NCBI GenBank assembly: GCA_965153355.1
Contig: OZ231128.1
Span: forward strand, 28,024,001-28,088,000
Origin: Flaccisagitta enflata
Lineage: Eukaryota > Chaetognatha > Sagittoidea > Aphragmophora
DNA: 64,000 nucleotides
Direction of reading: 5' to 3'
The notes under the pieces are model-generated. The model made no database searches. It saw nothing but the letters and a program-made list of their open reading frames with translations, and was not told the DNA's origin. Position numbers and translations under genes: made by a program. Below are positions 47,763-59,299 of this stretch, in pieces. The number at the start of each line of letters is the position of its first letter. Position 1 is the first letter of the stretch.

Positions 47763-47996
47763 ACAAGGCCAACACCTTACAGTCGCGTGCGGTTGTTAGG
47801 ACCATAAGACCAAAAGACTAAAAGACTAAAAGACTAAACGTAAATTGTCTTGAAATAACTTAAAATAACTTGAAATAACTTAATATGACGTAAAACGACA
47901 AAAAAAGCTAAGCCTGACGGACCAATGGACCGACCGACTGACCGACCGACAGACGGACAGAGCGGGTCATAGAGTCGCGTGCACGCGACTAAAAAC
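47763..47996 (+). mobile_element. HINE-like element, subfamily B, complete
   Basis: CAAGGCCAACACC start with internal AGTCGCGTGC, 'aagactaaaagacta' and 'cttgaaataa' units, GACC core, 'agtcgcgtgcacgcgact' and AAAAA. Both subterminal AGTCGCGTGC copies are visible. Confidence 0.72.
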
Positions 47997-48065
47997 TACC
48001 AATAAAGGCGGCTAATCGCCGACTGGAAAAAAGTCGTAAATTAGTGTGTTTTTTTTTCTTTGCAT

Positions 48066-48511
<446 letters not shown>

Positions 48512-49190
48512 GCAGAATAAAATATCAAAGCTAGCGTCATAAAACTTAGGGTTAATTTGCCTAACATCTTTAGTATATCCTATTGTTAGATAAGGCTAAA
48601 AAATTGGATCTATGAAAAATATCATTTTTTTAAAAAATGCGAAAAGATAAAAAAAGATTAAAAAATTCATAACGCCAAAACTAACGATCGTAGAGACTTC
48701 TGGTTGGCGCCATTTGAAAGAGAAAAATAAGCTCTTTCTTAGCTGTGAGTATCCAAAAATGTATCATCCCAGCCCAAAAACTGCACAATTTTCAAAAATT
48801 GCCGCAAACCGAAAATGGAAAAATTTATTTCTCCCCTACGTTTCAAAAAGTCGAATTACGTAATTCGACTTTTTTCCAACAATTGCCACGGCCATGGAAG
48901 TGGAGGACATGCAAATAGCTTCCCGAGGGTCCATGTTAAGGCAAATGGGTCATTCCAACCATGCGTTCTTTTCTGTCTTGACCCTTTAATGAAATCAGCC
49001 ATTTCAAATCAAACTTTTACGTCAAACCATAAATTACACTAAAGATTCCTCTTTCAAATTTGAAATTGATTGATAAAAAAAAACGTACGCATTAATTTTC
49101 GTCACTCATGCGTTACCTCATTTAGGTGATAATTATATGACATGAATCGAAACCTGTCATTTTGTTAGCTCAAAGATATATCATGACGAT

Positions 49191-49466
49191 ATGAAGTACG
49201 GCGATAAAAAAAGACCCATGAACGTTATTGATCAAAAAAATTTAAGTTCAAACATTAACCTTTCTTCATGCTTTCAACAATACGTTGAAAATCTTGCCAA
49301 TTCTGAGATCCCAAGAAAGTTTGATGAAACTGCATGTGTTTGTCAACTTTGTTCTAAGAAGTTTTTTTACGCCGTTTCTTTTCGTCATTGTAACATTTGT
49401 TGTTGTTACATATTTTATTGCTGCCACTGCTGCTACCGCTGCGCTACCGCTTGCCGTAAAAGATAA
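49191..49466 (+). CDS. Short Cys-rich ORF, unassigned
   Basis: 91 codons from ATG to TAA. The N-terminal half is not low complexity; the C-terminal half reads 'CVCQLCSKKFFYAVSFRHC' then many Cys in a TTGTTGTTGC-type stretch. The start of the Cys region has CX2C and a later RHC like a degraded FYVE-type finger, but the rest follows from a TGC/TGT-rich repeat. It could be an exon, a pseudogene or chance. Confidence 0.2.
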   Translation: MKYGDKKRPMNVIDQKNLSSNINLSSCFQQYVENLANSEIPRKFDETACVCQLCSKKFFYAVSFRHCNICCCYIFYCCHCCYRCATACRKR

Positions 49467-49758
49467 GTGCAAGTGGGGACGAGGGACCGTGAATTCGTTT
49501 TAGGTGAAATTCCGTTAGTAGAGGATCCGTCGGATCGGGGTTCAATTGTATCCATTTTAATAATTTTAGCGTATTTGAAACACCTTGTAGGTCTCTGATC
49601 AGCCTTTTCAAGCTTCTTCATTCTTTTTGGACCTCCATTCAGCCCTCTCAGCCCTGGAATCCGCTCTCTCAAGCTTCAAATCAGCTTTATGGGCATTTGA
49701 TAAGTTTTGTCAGGCCTCGGCAAGGCTTGTTACGCAGCGAATATTTCATCGACCTTTT

Positions 49759-49966
49759 TAGTCGCGTGCTACGCGACTCTACACCCCGCTATGTCGGTCG
49801 GTCGGTCGGTTGGTCGGTCGGTTGGTCGGTCGGTTGGTCGCGGATGGTTGGTCGGTTGGTCGGTCTGTTGGTTTGGGCTCCTACCCAAACGCTCTAGTTA
49901 CCTTCTCCAGCACTGCTCCTGCCCACCCGCACGCGACTGGGGTAGCCGTGTATCCGGCCTTGTTTT
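49759..49966 (-). mobile_element. HINE-like element, subfamily A, long GTCG core
   Basis: 'agtcgcgtgctacgcgactc', about 20 GGTCGGTT/GGTCGGTC units, 'cctgcccacccgcacgcgac' and 'agccgtgtatccggccttgt'. One of the cleanest copies. Confidence 0.75.
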
Positions 49967-49968
49967 TT

Positions 49969-50193
49969 TCTAAAACGGGATATGGGAAATTAGAGGCCCT
50001 CGCCAAAAACAGCGACATTCAAAAAGACATTCAGGGGCTCAGGGCAATCAAAAGATATTGGGTCACCGGGGAGAACATTCCCATCACCTATCCCGGGTGG
50101 AGATTGCGTAGTCGCGAACCAGATAGTCAAATGACGGACTTTGCCCTAGAGGAGGAAAAGATAACAAACCAAGCCTGGCTTCTATTGGTGTGA
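49969..50193 (+). CDS. Unidentified coding fragment (possible exon)
   Basis: Open segment with ordinary amino-acid use: 'KLEALAKNSDIQKDIQGLRA', 'YWVTGENIPITYPGWRLRSR', 'MTDFALEEEKITNQAWLLL'. It ends in TTGGT|gtgagt, a strong splice-donor consensus, or at TGA two codons later. The 5' side is cut by the HINE that ends at 49966, so no acceptor can be seen. Codon use differs from the surrounding AT-rich repeat. Either an exon whose acceptor was displaced by the HINE, or a transposon coding fragment. Confidence 0.35.
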   Translation, partial: SKTGYGKLEALAKNSDIQKDIQGLRAIKRYWVTGENIPITYPGWRLRSREPDSQMTDFALEEEKITNQAWLLLV

Positions 50194-50324
50194 GTTCTAG
50201 ATACCGCGCTCTTTGCCAAGTATTATAATGCAAAAGAAGATTTCTTTGAGTTCAAGATTTTTTTTTACTGTGAGAAATTTGACATACTATCACCATCTGT
50301 AATCTATAAATAACTGTCTTTCTC

Positions 50325-50575
50325 TGTCAGACGGTCCGTCCGTCGGTCCGTTGGTCCGTAACATTTTCTAATTTTAAACTTTTTTATCATCTTTAATATC
50401 TTTTAACATTTTTTAACATTTTTTTAACCTTTTTTTACTTTTTTTAACATTTTTGGACATTTTTTAACATTTCTTAAATTCTTAAACATTTTTTAACTTT
50501 TGACATGTGTTTGCTCCTTTGTTTGTCATTTCCGGAAGCACACGACTGTTGCCCTCTTGGGCTTGTTTTTTATTT
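50325..50575 (-). mobile_element. HINE-like element, subfamily B, decayed
   Basis: GTCC/GTCG core at 50330-50360, then many 'acattttttaac' units and 'cacgactgttgccctcttgg'. The terminal palindrome is not visible. 50576-51099 is AT-rich with short direct repeats of 'catggaaaattgaca'. Confidence 0.4.
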
Positions 50576-51099
50576 TGCCACAGTTACTATACAAATTAAA
50601 AAAAGACGCACTTTTGAATGGTTGATTTCGCCATTGAAAATCAAACAAACTAATAAAAGTCTTAGACCCTTTTAAAGCCCTTGAAAACCTCTTCCATTTG
50701 GCGCCAATCTGATATCTCTATCTTTTTTCGTTTGGAAATGGCATTAGTTTGAGCAAAAGGGTTACCAAATTCGTTATTGCAGTCCCTCTGAAAAGTGTGC
50801 AATTCAGCAAAAATGGTGTCTAGCTCCTTAACCATTAAAGATACAGATCTGGGATTGGTCTGATATGAAAGATATTCTGAAAATCTTCAATTACACTTTG
50901 TCTTATAAAAATCCCTATTGGATAACACGGAAAATTGACAAAATTTTGAAATAAATGCAAAATTCATATCGAATAACATGGAAAATTGACAATGAAATGG
51001 AAAAAAAATCAATGCTCTAATTAAATAACAAGGAAAGTAGCTCCAAAGGCCTCAAATGTGCCTTCTCAGGACGTCTGGAAATTCGCCCCTGTGTCCTAT

Positions 51100-51447
51100 A
51101 AGTCGCGTGCGGGACATAAATAACTTTAGACGACTTTGAAAGATTCAAGATGACTTTTTATGACTTAAGATGACTTTTTATGACTTAAGATGACTAAAAA
51201 TGAATGAAACGACAAAATTGACCTAATTGACATGACTCAATGTAGCGTAATATGACTCAAAATGACTTAGAATGACTTAGAATGACATAGAATGACTTTG
51301 TATGATTTAGTATGACTAAGAATGACTATGAATGACTTAAAGTATGATAAAAAAAGTAAGCCGTGACGGACGGACCGTCGGGCGGACGGATGGACGGACG
51401 GACCGACAAAGCGGGGTGTAGAGTCGCGTAGCACGCGACTAAAAAGA
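51100..51447 (+). mobile_element. HINE-like element, subfamily B
   Basis: 'tataagtcgcgtgcgggac' near the 5' end, about 20 'aatgacttagaatgac' units, GGAC/GACC core and 'agtcgcgtagcacgcgact' with AAAAA. Confidence 0.68.
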
Positions 51448-51506
51448 AAAGCCAGAGAGAGCTCTGGCAAGGAGAATCCTCTACTCCCTAGAATAGCCAC
51501 TCTGCC

Positions 51507-51704
51507 CAATTTGCTTTGGGTGCGTTTCTACTCAAGTCAAAGCCACAATCACGTTTTTAATGTAGGTTTTACAATTCGCGATTTTACCATTCTCATCCTA
51601 AAAAGATATTGACCTCTTGCAGGGATCGAACCCACTTTCAAGAGCATTAGCTTTGAGCAGACTTGCAACTTACACTTCAACCACCTGCGCCACTGAGTCT
51701 CCCA
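51507..51704 (-). mobile_element. tRNA-derived SINE, left copy of a head-to-head pair
   Basis: Minus strand: box A-like TGGCGCAGGTGG and a perfect box B GGTTCGATCCC about 50 bases on, in a tRNA-like head, then a tail ending 'gagtagaaacgcaccca'. The tail is shared with 51845-52030. Typical Pol III internal promoter layout; the cloverleaf is incomplete, so not a tRNA gene. Confidence 0.7.
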
Positions 51705-51844
51705 CTCAATGGATTGAAATTATTTGTTCTATTATTGTTAAGACAGAGGCAATTGAATAAGATAACCATTACAGGACTGAACCCCCATAAAGTGATTCAA
51801 AGTTCTAGAATGAGGCCAACGAAATTCCGCCAGTTTAAGTGATT

Positions 51845-52030
51845 GTCTTAATGGCGGGGCAGGTGAGGGCGTTGGCTTCAGCTATTATAAAGTAAATTAT
51901 ATCAGATAACTCTGAATAGGTTTGAATCTACCTTGCGCTTCAAATTTTTTCAGGAAGAGTGAAGTAAAATTGCGATTTGCAAAACCCACTTTAGAATCGT
52001 GTTTGTGTCTTTGAGTAGAAACACACCCGA
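51845..52030 (+). mobile_element. tRNA-derived SINE, right copy of a head-to-head pair
   Basis: Box A-like TGGCGGGGCAGG and a weaker box B 'GGTTTGAATCT', then the same tail as the left copy ('taaaattgcgatttgcaaaa' to 'gagtagaaacacaccc'). The heads differ more than the tails, suggesting two SINE subfamilies with a common 3' end. Confidence 0.6.
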
Positions 52031-52491
52031 TGGTTGTCATAAAAGTACTAAAGTATTAAGAGAAAACCTTGAAAAGGTATTGTGCGCAGCTTTTTTATGA
52101 GTTTTTCTATTTCTATATTAACAAGGTAAGGAACTAAAATGTAACAAAATAGATACAGATATGCATATAACTTACTTAAGAGAAACTGATTGGACTAGTG
52201 AAGTTATGTTCTTTTGACTGAGAACAGCCATGTCATTCCATTGTTGTGACCAATGCAAATGGTAAAAAAGAGAGCTAAAAGTTCTTTTCAAGAACTAATC
52301 TACATTCTACAGAATCAAATAGTTCAATCGCAGGTGTCATGAATCAACGTAGTGTCTCAGTTTAATCACCGTCATTTATTACTTTCAATCCAATTAACTG
52401 CCTATATATCATGTTTATTGTACAACTTTTCACATGAAGAATAAATTCTTAGACATCGATACCGGTTTTACGCTAATTAATGACCGCAAAC

Positions 52492-52735
52492 AAAGAGGAA
52501 CCTTTCTAAAAGTTTCCAGGAATCGATTGACTAAAAATTAAAAACAATTTGATGACTGACAGGATAATTGTGTAACGCTTACAAATACTACTCGACGACT
52601 AATTATACCTTTTAATAAAGAGGAACATTTCTAAAAGTTTCCAAGAATCGATTGACTAAAAATTAAAAACAATTTGATGATTGATAGGATAATTGTGTGG
52701 CGATTACAAATACTCTTCAAAGAATGTATAAGGTA
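52492..52735. repeat. ~124-bp tandem duplication
   Basis: 'aaagaggaac.tttctaaaag' and 'aatcgattgactaaaaatta' through 'ggataattgtgt' occur twice in direct orientation. 52031-52491 and 52736-52979 hold no gene. Confidence 0.8.
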
Positions 52736-52980
52736 ATAAAAGATTTCTAGTATCCGTGTATCCAGGAATCAGTTGTCATCGAAACTTGGTTTAATTGTTG
52801 AGGTATAATTGATAAGTTGGAATCACCGCTTTGAACTTCATATCTAATGTTCTGCAGTAAGATTTTTTTGGAATGCAATACTACCTAGGACAAAACTCTT
52901 CGTTCACCTATATACAGTAATAACTACACTTCTAGTAAGAGTAAGTAGGAAAAATCGGTGAGATTCTAGAACTACTTCAA

Positions 52981-55182
52981 ACAAGGCCAACACCTATAAG
53001 TCGCGTGCGAGACAGAGATAACTGAATTGACCTGACTCCTTATTGTATCACTTTATTGACTTAAACCAGACTTAAACCAGACTTAAATCAGACTTAAACC
53101 AGACTTAAACCAGACTTAAACCAGACTTAAACCAGACTTAAACCAGACTTAAACCAGACTTAAACCAGACTTAAACCAGACTTAAACCAGACTTAAACCA
53201 GACTTAAACCAGACTTAAACCAGACTACACCAGACTACAGCAGACTACAACAGACTACAGCAGACTACAACTACTACAGACTACAACCGGACTAAGCACA
53301 ACCAGACTACACCAGACTACAACCAGACTACGACCAGACTACGACCAGACTAAGACCAGACTAAGACCAGACTAAGACGAGACTAAGACCAGACTTAGAC
53401 CAGACTTAGACCAGACTTAGACCAGACTTAGACCAGACTTAGACCAGACTTAGACCAGACTTAGACCAGACTTAGACCAGACTTAGACCAGACTTAGACC
53501 AGACTTAGACCAGACTTAGACCAGACTTAGACCAGACTAAGACCAGACTAAGACCAGACTTAGACCAGACTAAGACCAGACTTAGACCAGACTTAAACCA
53601 GACTTAGACCAGACTTAGACCAGACTTAGACCACACTTAGACCACACTTAGACCACACTTAGACCAGACTTAGACCAGACTTAGACCAGACTTAGACCAG
53701 ACTTAGACCAGACTTAGACCAGACTTAGACCAGACTTAGACCAGACTTAGACCAGACTTAGACCAGACTTAGACCAGACTTAGACCAGACTTAGACCAGA
53801 CTTAGACCAGACTTAGATCAGACTTAGATCAGACTTAGACCAGACTTAGACCAGACTTAGACCAGACTTAGACCAGACTTAGACCAGACTTAGACCAGAC
53901 TTAGACCAGACTTAGACCAGACTTAGACCAGACTTAGACCAGACTTAGACCAGACTTAGACCAGACTTAGACCAGACTTAGACCAGACTTAGACCAGACT
54001 AAGACCAGACTAAGACCAGACTTAGACCAGACTAAGACCAGACTTAGACCAGACTTAAACCAGACTTAGACCAGACTTAGACCAGACTTAGACCACACTT
54101 AGACCACACTTAGACCAGACTTAGACCAGACTTAGACCAGACTTAGACCAGACTTAGACCAGACTTAGACCAGACTTAGACCAGACTTAGACCAGACTTA
54201 GTCCAGACTTAGACCAGACTTAGACCAAACTTAGACCAGACTTAGACCAGACTTAGACCAGACTTAGATCAGACTTAGATCAGACTTAGACCAGACATAG
54301 ACCAGACTTAGACCAGACTTAGACCAGACTTAGACCAGACTTAGACCAGACTTAGACCAGACTTAGACCAGACTTAGACCAGACTTAGACCAGACTTAGA
54401 CCAGACTTAGACCAAACTTAGACCTAACTTAGACCAGACTTAGACCAGACTTAGACCAGACTTAGACCAGACTTAGACCAGACTTAGACAAGACTTAGAC
54501 CAAACTTAGACCAAACTTAGACCAAACTTAGACCAGACCTAGACCAGACTTAGACCAGACTTAGACCAGAAATAGACCAGACTTAGACCAGACTTAGACC
54601 AGACTTAGACCAGACTTAGACCAGACTTAGACCCGACTTAGACCAGACTTAGACCAGACTTAGACCAGACTTAGACCTGACTTAGACCAGACTTAGACCA
54701 GACTTAGACCAGACATAGACCAGACTTAGACCAGACTAAGACCAGACTAAGACCAGACTTAGACCAGACTAAGACCAGACTTAGACCAGACTTAGACCAG
54801 ACTTAGACCAGACTTAGACCAGACTTAGACCAGACTTAGACCAGACTTAGACCACACTTAGACCACACTTAGACCACACTTAGACCAGACTTAGACCAGA
54901 CTTAGACCAGACTTAGACCAGACTTAGACCAGACTTAGTCCAGACTTAGACCAGACTTAGACCAAACTTAGACCAGACTTAGACCAGACTTAGACCAGAC
55001 TTAGACCAGACTTAGATCAGACTTAGATCAGACTTAGACCAGACTTAGACCACAAAAAAAATGATTCAAAATAACTCCAGACAACCCAAAATGACCAAAA
55101 ACGACGCAAAAAAGCTAAGTGTTACCGACGGACGGACGGACCAACGGAGCGGGTTGTAGAGTCGCGTGCACGCGACTAAAAA
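52981..55182 (+). mobile_element. HINE-like element, subfamily B, with ~2 kb internal satellite
   Basis: The 5' end CAAGGCCAACACCTATAAG and AGTCGCGTGC are at 52981-53010. The 3' end, GACG/GACC core, 'gcgggttgtagagtcgcgtg' and the palindrome with AAAAA, is at 55110-55182. Other complete B copies here are 230-350 bp; this one is 2.2 kb because 53050-55053 is an 11-bp tandem array. Confidence 0.75.
53050..55053. repeat. 11-bp satellite array (ACTTAGACCAG)
   Basis: Roughly 180 units. The first block is ACTTAAACCAG, then ACTAC(A)CCAG variants near 53220-53350, ACTAAGACCAG, then mostly ACTTAGACCAG with blocks of ACCACACTTAG. A segment near 53550-53830 recurs with the same variant order near 54000-54280 and 54730-55040, a higher-order period of about 0.5-0.7 kb. 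Confidence 0.92.
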
Positions 55183-55869
55183 TCTTTCATTTGAGACCAA
55201 TCCCGCTCCAATGGCTCAAATCGTTTAGAAATGCAAACAATTTAAAGATGACATGCGTGAAATGCGGGAAAACGAGTGAAGTACATTTTGATAGGCGCGA
55301 TTTCATAATGGGACGAGAAATACTGTTGTTGTAATTTTTTCAGTTTCCATCACTTTTTGCATAGAATTTGCTTGGGAAAGAAAATCCGTTTGAACGTTGA
55401 GCTCTGCTCGGTTGAAAAATCCTCTGCGCTCAATAAAGCTAGGTATATGATCTAATTTTTCAAAATCGGTCACGGTAGATTTTCTTCGGTGGTTTTCACC
55501 TGGGGGTGAGTATATGACCACATTTTCGCCGTTTTGACGGATTTTTAGCCCCCCAAAAATAATTTTTCCCTATCATTTACCACGGATTTTATGAGGATAT
55601 ATTCGCTAGTTTTTTTAGCTAAGAAATTCGCCTTTTGTCGATTTCCTAAATGACAAAACTCCCCGCCTGGTATTAGAATTCACAGCTTAACCACTCCTGA
55701 CAATTACCTTTCCAGTAATACGAAGCTGAGCGCAATGGGTTATATTACAATTCTATATGCCTTCATTCCATCACAAAAAAAAACTTTTTTTAAGATTGAG
55801 ACAAATCACCTTGTTCATACCTCTTAAGCATTTGCATAAGTCGCGGTGCACGCGAGCAGCAAATTTGGA

Positions 55870-56030
55870 AAGTCATTTTGCGTGAAATTTTCAATCTACC
55901 TCTGATTGCAAAAATTTGCATTTCTAAGAACATGGTCTTTTTTTAATGTGTGTTTAGAAAAGAGCCATGTTCTTAGAAATGCAATTTTTTTCATTCCGAG
56001 ACAGATTAAGAATTTCACCCACACTAAGTC
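55870..56030. repeat. Near-perfect hairpin / mini-MITE
   Basis: 'gcatttctaagaacatgg' at 55917-55934 and its reverse complement at 55966-55983; weaker pairing extends about 40 bases outwards on both sides ('gtgaaatt..aatct' against 'gattaagaatttcac'). The loop is about 30 bases and T-rich. It could be a small MITE or a microRNA-like precursor; no evidence for expression. Confidence 0.55.
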
Positions 56031-56363
56031 AAGAAATTAAACTTATTTTTTCTTTCTTTTTCCTTGATATTTCATACTGATTTTGTATACATAAAAAAAT
56101 TCAATGCAAATAAACAAATATTGTGTACTAAGATACAATATTTTTTATAAAAAATTGTAAATAAATCACTTAAATCTTTTTCTTGAGTATGATTTGACCA
56201 TAAAAATTGCCCCTTTGTGTGCACCGTGACATAAGTACACTATTTTTCACACTTACAGCCACCATCATTGACACCATCATCACTACTCAGGCTACAACCA
56301 CGCTCACAACCACCCTGACTTGGGACAATTGTCATCCCTGTTCCTTGCGACGTCATTCTATTC

Positions 56364-56640
56364 TAGTCGCGTGCTACGTGACTCCATAAGCCACTTTTGG
56401 TCAGTTGGTTGGTCGGTCGGTCAGTCGGTTGGTCAGTCAGTTGGTCGGTTGGTTGGTCACAAAGTGGTTTAAAAGGTGTTTCAAGCGTTTTTAAGGCATT
56501 TTAAAGGTTTTAGGGTATCGCTAAGAAGTTGTTGGCTAATTCAAAAGTCATTTTGAAAATTTTAGTCTGTCTGCCTATCTGTTTGTCTGACGTTTTGTGA
56601 AAATGCCGACGCACGCGACTTAGGTCTAATGACATTGTTT
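56364..56640 (-). mobile_element. HINE-like element, long GGTC core
   Basis: 'tagtcgcgtgctacgtgact', a GGTC/AGTC core to 56455, 'aggtgtttcaagcgttttta', then 'cgcacgcgacttaggtctaa' at the far end. Confidence 0.55.
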
Positions 56641-56739
56641 GTTTTTAACCTTAAAATCAATTTGATGTAAAAAATTTTGACATGAATGTGTAATGAAATT
56701 GATGACCGCTTTTGTAAAACTTGGCAAATCCCCGAGTCA

Positions 56740-57510
56740 TGTCACATGCATCCCCAAATCATGTCAGCAATTCCCGAATCATTTCAGTCATGTCAGCGAT
56801 TCTTGAGACATGTCACCGATTCCTGAGTCATATCAGCAATTTTCTAGTCATGTTGTAATTCTCAAGTCATGTCACACTTGACCCCAAATCATGTCAGCAA
56901 TTCCTAAGTCAGCAATTCCCGAATCATGTCAGCAATTCTCGAGTCATGTCAGCGAGTCCCGAGTCACGTCGGCGAGTCCCGAGTCATGTCGGCGAGTCCC
57001 GAATCATGTCAGCGAGTCCCGAGTCATGTCAGCAATATCCAAGTCATGTCAGAATTCCTGAGTCATATCAGCAATTCCTGGATCATGTCAGCAATGCCCA
57101 GGTCATATCAGTGAATCCAAAGTCATGTCAGTGATTCCCTAGTCCTGTCAGTAATTTCCGAGTCATGTCAGCGATTTCCGAGTCATGTCAGCAATTTCCG
57201 AGTCATGTCAGCGATTCCTCAGTCATGTCAAAATTATGTTAGAGTCATGTTAGATATTTCCGAGTTATGTCAGTGATTCCCAGGTCATGTCAGCGATTCT
57301 GGTGTTATGTCAGCGATTTTGGAGTTATGTCAGTGATTCCCGAGTTATGTCAGTAATTCTCGAGTTATGTCAGCAAATCCGGAGTAATGTCAGCAATTCC
57401 CAAGTCATGTCAGAAACTCCTGAGTTATGTCAGCAATTGCCAGGTCATGTCAGCAATACGCGAACCATGTCAACAATTCATGTCAGCGATTTCCGAGTCT
57501 TGTTCTTCAC
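56740..57510. repeat. 20-bp minisatellite
   Basis: About 38 copies of 'gtcatgtcagcaattcccga' with changes at the AAT/GAT/GAG step. The Met-Ser-rich frames are the array translated. Confidence 0.88.
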
Positions 57511-58247
57511 TATTGCGATTCACTAACTCGTCAGTTCAATAAGGGAACTCATGATCTTTGTTTCGTATAACCATAACCAAAACATGGCCGAAGAAAAGAG
57601 TTCAAAAACACAGTTTTACCGTCTAGTGGCTCCAATCGAGCAGCTCTTGACGCGTTTTGAGAAAAAATCACCCTTTCGAAAAAGAGAAATGAAAAGAAAA
57701 AATGAAGGGGAAGCCAACCATAATTGAAGCAAAAGAGAGCGCATCCGGAATAGGCTGGAAAAATCTCAATCAATATCGATTTTACTTTCATCAACTGATA
57801 AACATTTTTCCCAATCATGAAAATAACACTGCTGGAAAGATCTGCTTCCACTCTCTCCAACGCATATTTTGTTTGAACCGTGAAATTTTTTTTACGCCGA
57901 ATTCAAGATGCGCAAGTTGTAGTTTTGATTTTCTATTGCTGATTTTATTTGTTTTAGTCGCCACTTATCCTCAAAACAAATTAGATCGTATACCTAATAA
58001 AGCAACTCCAACGGAAGCAATTGAGTGATTGAAAAAATTACTTAAAAGCTCTGGTAACATGTTTTGGTATACGTAACCATTGTCAACGCTCAATGCATCA
58101 TTTCTATGACAAATAGAAGTCGTCATAGCCAAAAGGAGACATAATTTGAGTTACTTGATTTTGTGATCAATATTTTCTTTGTATATCTTATGTAAAAATG
58201 AACATTTCCCTTTAGTGAACGAAGACTTTTGTCCTAGGTAGTAAAAA

Positions 58248-58366
58248 CAAGGCCAAGTTGGTCAATAAGATGCGACGTGTGGATCGTCGAATGAATGCGT
58301 TACCCGACTAACCAACCAACCAACGCACACAGCCAGTCATAGAGGTGCTTTGTCGCACCTAAAAAC
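58248..58366 (+). mobile_element. HINE-like element, subfamily C
   Basis: 'caaggccaagttggtcaata', ACCA/ACCG core, 'agccagtcatagaggtgctt' and 'tgtcgcacctaaaaa'. A lone 3' palindrome end of another copy ('aagtcgcggacacgcgactc') lies at 58447-58490 on minus. Confidence 0.65.
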
Positions 58367-58570
58367 CTATACAACTCGAATCCTGAGCATCTTAGCAAGA
58401 TGCGGCTTGTGCCATTGGATAGAGCGCGGAAAGCTGTCTTCGTGTTTTTTAAGTCGCGGACACGCGACTCTGCACCTTGCTGTGTCAGTCGCAGGCGTGC
58501 ATTTTATGCAGTGACCAGCAACGCCGTCGGAAGGACATGAGGGCCTCTCGGAAGGTCTCGGAAGAAGAGG

Positions 58571-58662
58571 AGAAAGAAAAAGAGAAAGAAAATGAAAAAG
58601 AAAAAGAAAAAGAAAAAGAAAAAGAAAAAGAAAAAGAAAAAGAAAAAGAAAAAGAAAAAAAT
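58571..58662. repeat. (GAAAAA)n microsatellite
   Basis: About 15 hexamers; the Lys-Glu frame over it is an artefact. 58663-59299 has three diverged copies of 'tcatttagctcatttagctc' with 'agctgctcatctg', a tandem duplication of about 150 bp, and no gene. Confidence 0.9.
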
Positions 58663-59299
58663 AGAAAAAGAAAGATTGAGTGAAGGAATAACAGGTTCAA
58701 CAGGGCAACAGTTGCGTGCTCTGCTTTTATTTTTGTTTGAGCATGCAAATTCAAGAAAACATGTTTATGAGCAGAGCTGCTCATCTGTGAGGGTGTTTTT
58801 GAGCATTTTAGCTCATTTAGCTCATTTAGCTCAGTTTTTTATGCGATAAATGAAGAAATGTTTTGTTATATGTTTTTGCAAGCAGATACAAGAAAGCCTG
58901 TCAGTGAGCAAAGCTGCTAATCTCTGAGGGTGTTTTTAAGTATTCTAGCTCATTTAGCTCATTTAGTTCATTTTGCTCAGTCTTTTTTTTCTGATCTTAA
59001 ATAGGATGAATAATGTTTTGAGCAGGCAAATACAAGAAAGCATGTCAGTGAGCATAGCTGTTCATCTGATTGAGTGATTTTCATCTAGCTCAGTTGGCTC
59101 AGTTCTATTTTTCTCTGATTTTCAGTGCAACCAATACATACAACTGCTCTTTTTTTGATAACAGCTGTCAGCTGTAATAATTCGTGATCATTTCTCTAAA
59201 ATACTAAAGTCTTAATCAAACACACCAAATGATTCCAGCTTAACTGGTTAAATAGCAAAAATTGTTTTAGTTTGTTTCAATAGATATGATAAAGGGAAA

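Noticed and set aside
51620-51710. tRNA gene on minus
   Set aside because: A and B boxes are present but stems do not close and a long tail follows that is shared with a neighbouring copy; called a SINE instead.
57549-58028. Two ~105-codon frames on opposite strands
   Set aside because: No ATG context, domain or splice support; AT-rich region between a minisatellite and a HINE. Plus-strand frame is the better of the two but not good enough to list.
58380-58440. tRNA-like A-box region 'attggatagagcgcgg'
   Set aside because: No B box or acceptor stem before the HINE palindrome at 58447; at most a truncated SINE head.
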